From: Chitinophaga sp. CB10
Lineage (GTDB): Bacteria > Bacteroidota > Bacteroidia > Chitinophagales > Chitinophagaceae
Length of the DNA: 64,000 nucleotides
Direction of reading: 5' to 3'
Assembly (NCBI GenBank): GCA_001870995.2
Contig: MLAV02000001.1
Location: forward strand, 620,001 to 684,000
In this document: one piece after another, positions 60,066 to 64,000 of the stretch
Layout: each line of letters opens with the position of its first letter
How positions within the stretch are numbered: position 1 is the stretch's first letter
Notes under the pieces: generated by a model
The model's database searches: none
Told to the model about the DNA's origin: nothing
The model's input: only the letters and a program-made list of their open reading frames with translations
Made by a program: the position numbers and the translations under genes

Positions 60066-60611
60066 TTAGTCTTCGGCGGAAAGCTGCAGTAATTTATTGA
60101 CAGTGGCCCAATTGCGGGTGGTTGCCACGGTTTTTAGCTTCTTTTCCAGCAGCATATTGGTAAAAAGCGGTTTGGGATGGTCTTTGGCAATGGAGATATA
60201 GACCTCCCGGCCGGCAATAACAAAGGATTCCCCGGGGGATTGCAGGGCTAAAAACGGGGGCTGCAACTCCGCAGCCGGCGGCTCGTGGAGGAACGCGATA
60301 TACAGTTTACGGGATTCTTCCGCTCCCATCTCCCCGTAAGGATGGGAGCCAATAAGCGCCTCTATCTCCTTCGGGCGCCGCAGTATTACATCCACGGGGT
60401 AACCGAGTGCCTGTTCCAGCGTGCATTCTATCTTCTTGCGTAAAGTTTTTTCTGTTGTTTTTTTTGTTAGGAAGATGATATTGCCGCTCTGGATATACGT
60501 ACGGACCTGCTCAAATCCCATCGCCTCAAACTGCCGGCGCAACCATTCCATCTTAATGATACGCTGACCGCTTACATTGATCCCTCGTAACAACGCGATA
60601 TAGGTTTCCAT
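60066..60611 (-). CDS. DUF1697-domain protein
   Basis: A 181-residue protein with the DUF1697 hallmark start ETYIALLRGINVSGQRIIKM, then EQVRTYIQSGNIIF and the C-terminal TRNWATVNKLLQL. The family has an alpha+beta fold of unknown role; full length. A terminator for the upstream exported-protein gene lies 53 bp before its start. Confidence 0.88.
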   Translation of the reverse strand: METYIALLRGINVSGQRIIKMEWLRRQFEAMGFEQVRTYIQSGNIIFLTKKTTEKTLRKKIECTLEQALGYPVDVILRRPKEIEALIGSHPYGEMGAEESRKLYIAFLHEPPAAELQPPFLALQSPGESFVIAGREVYISIAKDHPKPLFTNMLLEKKLKTVATTRNWATVNKLLQLSAED

Positions 60612-60660
60612 TTACAAATACTTTAGATACTTGTAAATATATTACTTCAGCCATAGAATC

Positions 60661-60691
60661 AAAAATTTAGGCCGCTGCAAGGGCAGCGGCC
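60661..60691 (-). terminator. Rho-independent terminator
   Basis: GGCCGCTGC (60670-60678) and GCAGCGGCC (60683-60691) pair around AAGG. The A-run at 60661-60665 is the U-tract for the minus strand. It ends the gene at 60760-61269. Confidence 0.82.
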
Positions 60692-60711
60692 AATGACCAA
60701 AAATTCAAGAA

Positions 60712-60730
60712 ATGGATGGATGGATGGATG
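60712..60730. repeat. Tetranucleotide repeat (ATGG)n
   Basis: Four and three-quarter tandem ATGG units, in the spacer between a terminator and the stop of the 60760 gene. A short tract that may vary in length between isolates. Confidence 0.6.
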
Positions 60731-60759
60731 TTTCTCCGCAGGCAGGGTGCCTTAAACCG

Positions 60760-61269
60760 TTATTGCGCTTTATCTTGTTTCTTCTTTTTCAATGACAGGT
60801 CCGTTACCTCTACAAAGCGTATAGCCGTGTCCGATGTAATGGTGACGTTGGTGAAAGTTTTATTAAACACCTTCGTTTTCTCCCCGTCAGTAAAGCGGAT
60901 GGCCAGCGTGCAATCCAGGTCCAGCTTGTTGCGCGTAGGCGGGTCTACATACACGCGGATAAAGGTGTCCTGGATGTCCTCCAGCTTGTACTTTTCCGGA
61001 CTCATGGTCAGCGGAATCTTCTTCTCCCAGACGTTCGCCCATTTTTCTACCGCATCATTTTTAGCGAGGATGTAATCCTTGTCGTCATTGTAGTTGTGAA
61101 AGCCTACCCTGACGCTCATCAGGCCGTTGGGATCCTTTTCGCAATTCACCGTGCGGATCGTAAACTTTGCCTCCAGGATGTCCTGTTTACTGTCCGGATG
61201 GTTGGTCTGCGCCTTCGCCGCCAACCCTGCCGTGGTCATCAGACCAATAGTCAATAGACGAATAAGCAT
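60760..61269 (-). CDS. Exported hypothetical protein
   Basis: A 169-residue protein with a signal peptide (1-21, LLTIGLMTTAGLAAKAQ). The mature part is beta-rich, with two cysteines (TVNCEKDPNG and KLDLDCTLAI) about 70 residues apart that may form a disulfide, and a Lys-rich end (LKKKKQDKAQ). I do not recognise the family. It stands alone, with a terminator downstream. Confidence 0.65.
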   Translation of the reverse strand: MLIRLLTIGLMTTAGLAAKAQTNHPDSKQDILEAKFTIRTVNCEKDPNGLMSVRVGFHNYNDDKDYILAKNDAVEKWANVWEKKIPLTMSPEKYKLEDIQDTFIRVYVDPPTRNKLDLDCTLAIRFTDGEKTKVFNKTFTNVTITSDTAIRFVEVTDLSLKKKKQDKAQ

Positions 61270-61441
61270 GGTACGTACGTTTCCGTGATGAAAAAATATA
61301 TTGCCAAACCCTGACGTTTGGCCTACATCTTTTCATAAGCGCAAAACTAGCATTATAGTACTAGAAATTAATAAATCATTAACAAAAAATTTTTACCCGC
61401 CATGGGTAAGGGTTTCAGCGCCTTGATCGGACGGAATATGC

Positions 61442-62782
61442 TTAGCGCTTGCGTTTCGGCTTGGCGCCCCGCTTCTTGGGCTTGCCGTACTTGAGCATCA
61501 TCTTCTCCTTATGGCTGATTTTCTTGTTCACCTTCTGGTTTTTGGCCAGCTTTTCATGGAAAGCCGGTCCAAATTCCTCCAGCTTGGGCAACTTCACCAG
61601 GATGTTCCTCATCTGGACTTTCGGCTTCTCGTCCTCCGTGAGTACGTCGGATATCTCCAGGTCAGCCGGCAGCTCCATTTCCGGGATCTGGTAATTCATC
61701 AGGCTTTCAATCGCTTCCAGCTGCTCCTGCTCGGAGTCCTTCGTCAGCAAAATGGCAATACCCCTTTTATCGGCACGGCCCGTACGGCCAATCCGGTGAA
61801 TGTAATTCTCCGGCGCTTCCGGCGTATCAAAGTTGATCACATGCGTGATCTCAGCAATGTCCAACCCCCTCGCGATGATATCCGTTGCAATGAGGAAACG
61901 GAAATTGCCCGCCTGGAACTGGTTCACGGTATTGAAACGGTGATTCTGCTCCTTATTGCTGTGGATCACCCCGATCCTGTCCGGAAACTGCTCGTTCAGC
62001 GCGGTGTACAACTCGTCCGCCAAAGCCTTGGTGCCGGCAAAAATCAACGTCTTCGTCATGCTCTCGTCCGTAGTGATCAGCAGCTTCAGGAGGTTCAGCT
62101 TCGTATTGAAGTTGGGGACGCGGTAAAGCCTTTGGTCAATATTTTCCAAAGGCGTTCCTGCCGGAGCGGCCTCTATTCGCGCAGGGTTGGCGAAGTGCGT
62201 TTCGATCAGCTGCTCGACCTCCTCTGTGATAGTCGCAGAGAACAGCAGGTTCTGACGTCTCTCCGGTAACAAATCCATTATATTTTGAATCTGCGTGCGG
62301 AACCCCAGGTTCAGCATTTCATCCATCTCATCAATCACCAGCCTTTTGATGCTTTTCATCTTCAGCGCGCCGCTGAGGATAATATCGTACAGGCGGCCCG
62401 GTGTGGCCACAATAATATCAGTCTTTTCCCTGGCCGCTGCCATCTGCGGGTTCATGTTCACCCCGCCATAGAGGCCCAGCACTTCCACACTCATATACGT
62501 GGTCAGCTTCCTGATGGACTCCACTACCTGTGCCACCAGCTCGCGCGTAGGCACCAGGATCAGCATCTGCGGATGTTTCTCCTTTGAAAATTTGAACATA
62601 CGCAGGGAAGGCAACAGGTAGGCAAAGGTTTTACCGGTACCCGTCTGCGCAATGCCACACACGTCCTGGCCGGACATGATCACGGAAAATGCGCGCTGTT
62701 GTATGGTAGTAGGATGCTGAATGCCCAGGTCGTCCAGGGCATTGAGCAAAGCTGAATTCAGGTTTAAATCACGAAAAGTCAT
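61442..62782 (-). CDS. DEAD/DEAH-box RNA helicase, RhlE-like
   Basis: A 446-residue ATP-dependent RNA helicase. Q motif region PTTIQQRAFSVI, motif I AQTGTGKT, Ia PTRELVAQVV, Ib TPGRL, motif II DEMD (not the usual DEAD), motif III SAT, motif V ATDIIARGLDIAE, motif VI HRIGRTGRADK. The C-terminal tail is basic (KYGKPKKRGAKPKRKR) and may bind RNA. It probably works in ribosome assembly or RNA decay. The start chosen is ATG 62782 (MTFRDLNLNSALL); the frame opens nine codons earlier. Ala-to-Met in motif II occurs in other Bacteroidota homologues, so the enzyme is likely active. Confidence 0.94.
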   Translation of the reverse strand: MTFRDLNLNSALLNALDDLGIQHPTTIQQRAFSVIMSGQDVCGIAQTGTGKTFAYLLPSLRMFKFSKEKHPQMLILVPTRELVAQVVESIRKLTTYMSVEVLGLYGGVNMNPQMAAAREKTDIIVATPGRLYDIILSGALKMKSIKRLVIDEMDEMLNLGFRTQIQNIMDLLPERRQNLLFSATITEEVEQLIETHFANPARIEAAPAGTPLENIDQRLYRVPNFNTKLNLLKLLITTDESMTKTLIFAGTKALADELYTALNEQFPDRIGVIHSNKEQNHRFNTVNQFQAGNFRFLIATDIIARGLDIAEITHVINFDTPEAPENYIHRIGRTGRADKRGIAILLTKDSEQEQLEAIESLMNYQIPEMELPADLEISDVLTEDEKPKVQMRNILVKLPKLEEFGPAFHEKLAKNQKVNKKISHKEKMMLKYGKPKKRGAKPKRKR

Positions 62783-62880
62783 TACGCTGCTATAAAAAAT
62801 GAATGGCAAAGATAAATATTTTCAGGCTCTCCCGGGCGGGCGCCTGCAGGATCGCCTGTTTTTACAGCAGGGAAGGAGGG

Positions 62881-62908
62881 GGATTCCAGCGCCTAAGCCC
62901 TGGAATCC
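62881..62908 (-). terminator. Hairpin across the symporter stop codon
   Basis: GGATTCCAG (62881-62889) and CTGGAATCC (62900-62908) are perfect complements that span the stop codon at 62893-62895. Without a clear U-tract it is a weak terminator candidate. Confidence 0.35.
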
Positions 62909-64000
62909 GCAGGGCGACTGATCAGCAGCAGCCCCATATAAGTAAAGAAACCATTTATGACCAGCAGTTCCAGTCCTATCTGGAATTTGCCGAAAAGGAA
63001 TGCCTGGTTATTGTCCACCACCAGGCAGAGCAACGGCGCTATCACGCATACCACCGGCACCAGCTTGTCGTTCACCACCCGCTTCGTGAAAATGCCAAAG
63101 GTGAACAGCCCCAGTAACGGACCATACGTATAGGCCGCAATCTTCAATATCACCCCGATCATGCTCTGGTTATTGATCCATTCAAACACCATTACAAAGA
63201 CGAGGAAAATAAAAGCCATCGTCAGATGCACCCGCTGCCTTACCTTCTTCTGTTTGGCCGCATCCCAGTCAGGGCGGCGCTGAATACCGAGGATATCAAT
63301 GCAGAAGGAAGAAGTGAGGGCCGTCATCGCGCCATCCGCACTGGGGAACAGCGCTGAAATCAACGCAATGATAAAGATAACCGAAATCACCGGCGGCATA
63401 TGATGCAACGCCAGCTCCGGGAACAGTTTATCGCCCGTGGCCGTAACGCCCACCTGCGCGCCATAGAGGTGCAGCAGTCCGCCGAGGAAGAGGAACAACC
63501 CAATCACCACCAGCATAATGAAGCCCAGCGATACCACGTTCTTCTGCGAATCCCTCATGGTGGTGACGGAAATATTTTTCTGCATCATCTCCTGGTCCAG
63601 CCCGGTCATCGTTATCGTGATAAAAGCCCCCGCCACAATCTGTTTGACAAAAAAGAGCTTGCTGTTGGGATCCGTCTCAAAAATCCGCGTAAGCCCGCGT
63701 TCCCCCATGGCCGTTATACTCTCCCCGAAACTGAGGTTCATCGTATGGAGAATATAACCCACACAAATGATCAAACCCGCCAGCATACAGGTCGTCTGCA
63801 GCGTGTCCGTATATACGATGGTTTTCACCCCTCCCTCGTACGTGTACACAAGGATCATCACCAGGATGATAAGCGTGGTAACGATGAAAGGCACCCCGAA
63901 CGTCTGCAGGATGGTTTCCTGCAGGATGCGCACCACGAGGAAGAGCCTCGCCGTTGCGCCCAGCGTACGCGATAGTATAAAAAAAGAAGCCCCGGTTTTA
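62893..64000 (-). CDS. Sodium:solute symporter (SSS family), 5' end outside the window
   Basis: The frame stays open from 62893 to the right end of the window, giving at least 369 residues of an integral membrane protein with about nine segments. The SSS signature regions are present: VYTYEGGVKTIVYTDTLQ, SALFPSADGAMTALTSSF and TYGPLLGLFTFGIF. The symporters couple Na+ entry to uptake of sugars, amino acids or other solutes; the substrate is unknown here. An internal GTG at 63936 is not the true start because coding continues upstream of it (LSRTLGATARLFLVV). Confidence 0.92.
   Translation of the reverse strand, partial: KTGASFFILSRTLGATARLFLVVRILQETILQTFGVPFIVTTLIILVMILVYTYEGGVKTIVYTDTLQTTCMLAGLIICVGYILHTMNLSFGESITAMGERGLTRIFETDPNSKLFFVKQIVAGAFITITMTGLDQEMMQKNISVTTMRDSQKNVVSLGFIMLVVIGLFLFLGGLLHLYGAQVGVTATGDKLFPELALHHMPPVISVIFIIALISALFPSADGAMTALTSSFCIDILGIQRRPDWDAAKQKKVRQRVHLTMAFIFLVFVMVFEWINNQSMIGVILKIAAYTYGPLLGLFTFGIFTKRVVNDKLVPVVCVIAPLLCLVVDNNQAFLFGKFQIGLELLVINGFFTYMGLLLISRPADSRA

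Noticed and set aside
1..64000. Search for tRNA, rRNA, phage, integrase, toxin-antitoxin or known anti-phage genes
   Set aside because: None could be supported anywhere in the window.

Overview
The window looks like chromosomal DNA of a Bacteroidota bacterium, most likely a Chitinophaga-like member of the Chitinophagaceae with a fairly high GC content. The reasons are two SusC/SusD outer-membrane uptake pairs, each controlled by an ECF sigma factor and a FecR anti-sigma factor, two large secreted enzymes with type IX secretion (Por) C-terminal domains, many AraC regulators, and TAnnTTTG/TAnnTTCG promoter motifs in place of classical -10 boxes. I see no rRNA, tRNA, CRISPR array, transposase, integrase or phage gene. 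Both ends cut genes: an SDR on the left and a sodium:solute symporter on the right.

Layout. 1-2.2 kb: SDR oxidoreductases and a secreted alpha/beta hydrolase. 2.4-9.4 kb (minus): ECF sigma, FecR, SusC, SusD. 9.7-12.9 kb: an unknown protein, a tandem-repeat tract and a secreted GH5 endoglucanase with two discoidin-like domains. 13-19.2 kb: AraC/MFS divergent pair, a DUF4126 protein, and an AraC-cupin-aldehyde dehydrogenase-AraC block. 19.4-28.3 kb: a 1108-residue M60-type metallopeptidase, a methyltransferase, an MBL-fold protein, a PfpI/DJ-1 protein next to a Crp/Fnr regulator, and a DUF5996 protein. 28.5-42.9 kb: a large uptake locus (sigma, FecR, SusC, SusD, DUF4843, PKD-like, two HExxH lipoproteins, TlpA) with a divergent M60 peptidase. 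It has no glycosidase, so peptides or glycopeptides are the likeliest substrate. 43.1-49.4 kb (minus): a tightly packed seven-gene operon of AdoMet decarboxylase (SpeD), a DUF4178 protein, a small membrane protein, DUF350, a membrane-fused spermidine-synthase-like protein, an FAD amine-oxidase-like protein and a polytopic membrane protein. This is the best candidate here for a poorly described biochemical system. 49.5-64 kb: small secreted or regulatory proteins, a 1.15-kb gene-poor stretch with repeats, ThuA, PhzF, SDR, MFS/LysR, unknown proteins, a DEAD-box helicase and the partial symporter.

The most unusual DNA-level signal is repeated in at least five places. The last few codons of a gene, with the stop codon, recur as one or more diverged copies just downstream of the real stop (near 992, 2176, 30698, 43090 and 51946). 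In three cases the differences between gene tail and copy are mainly synonymous, which suggests that the copies are remains of lost paralogous genes and not random repeats.
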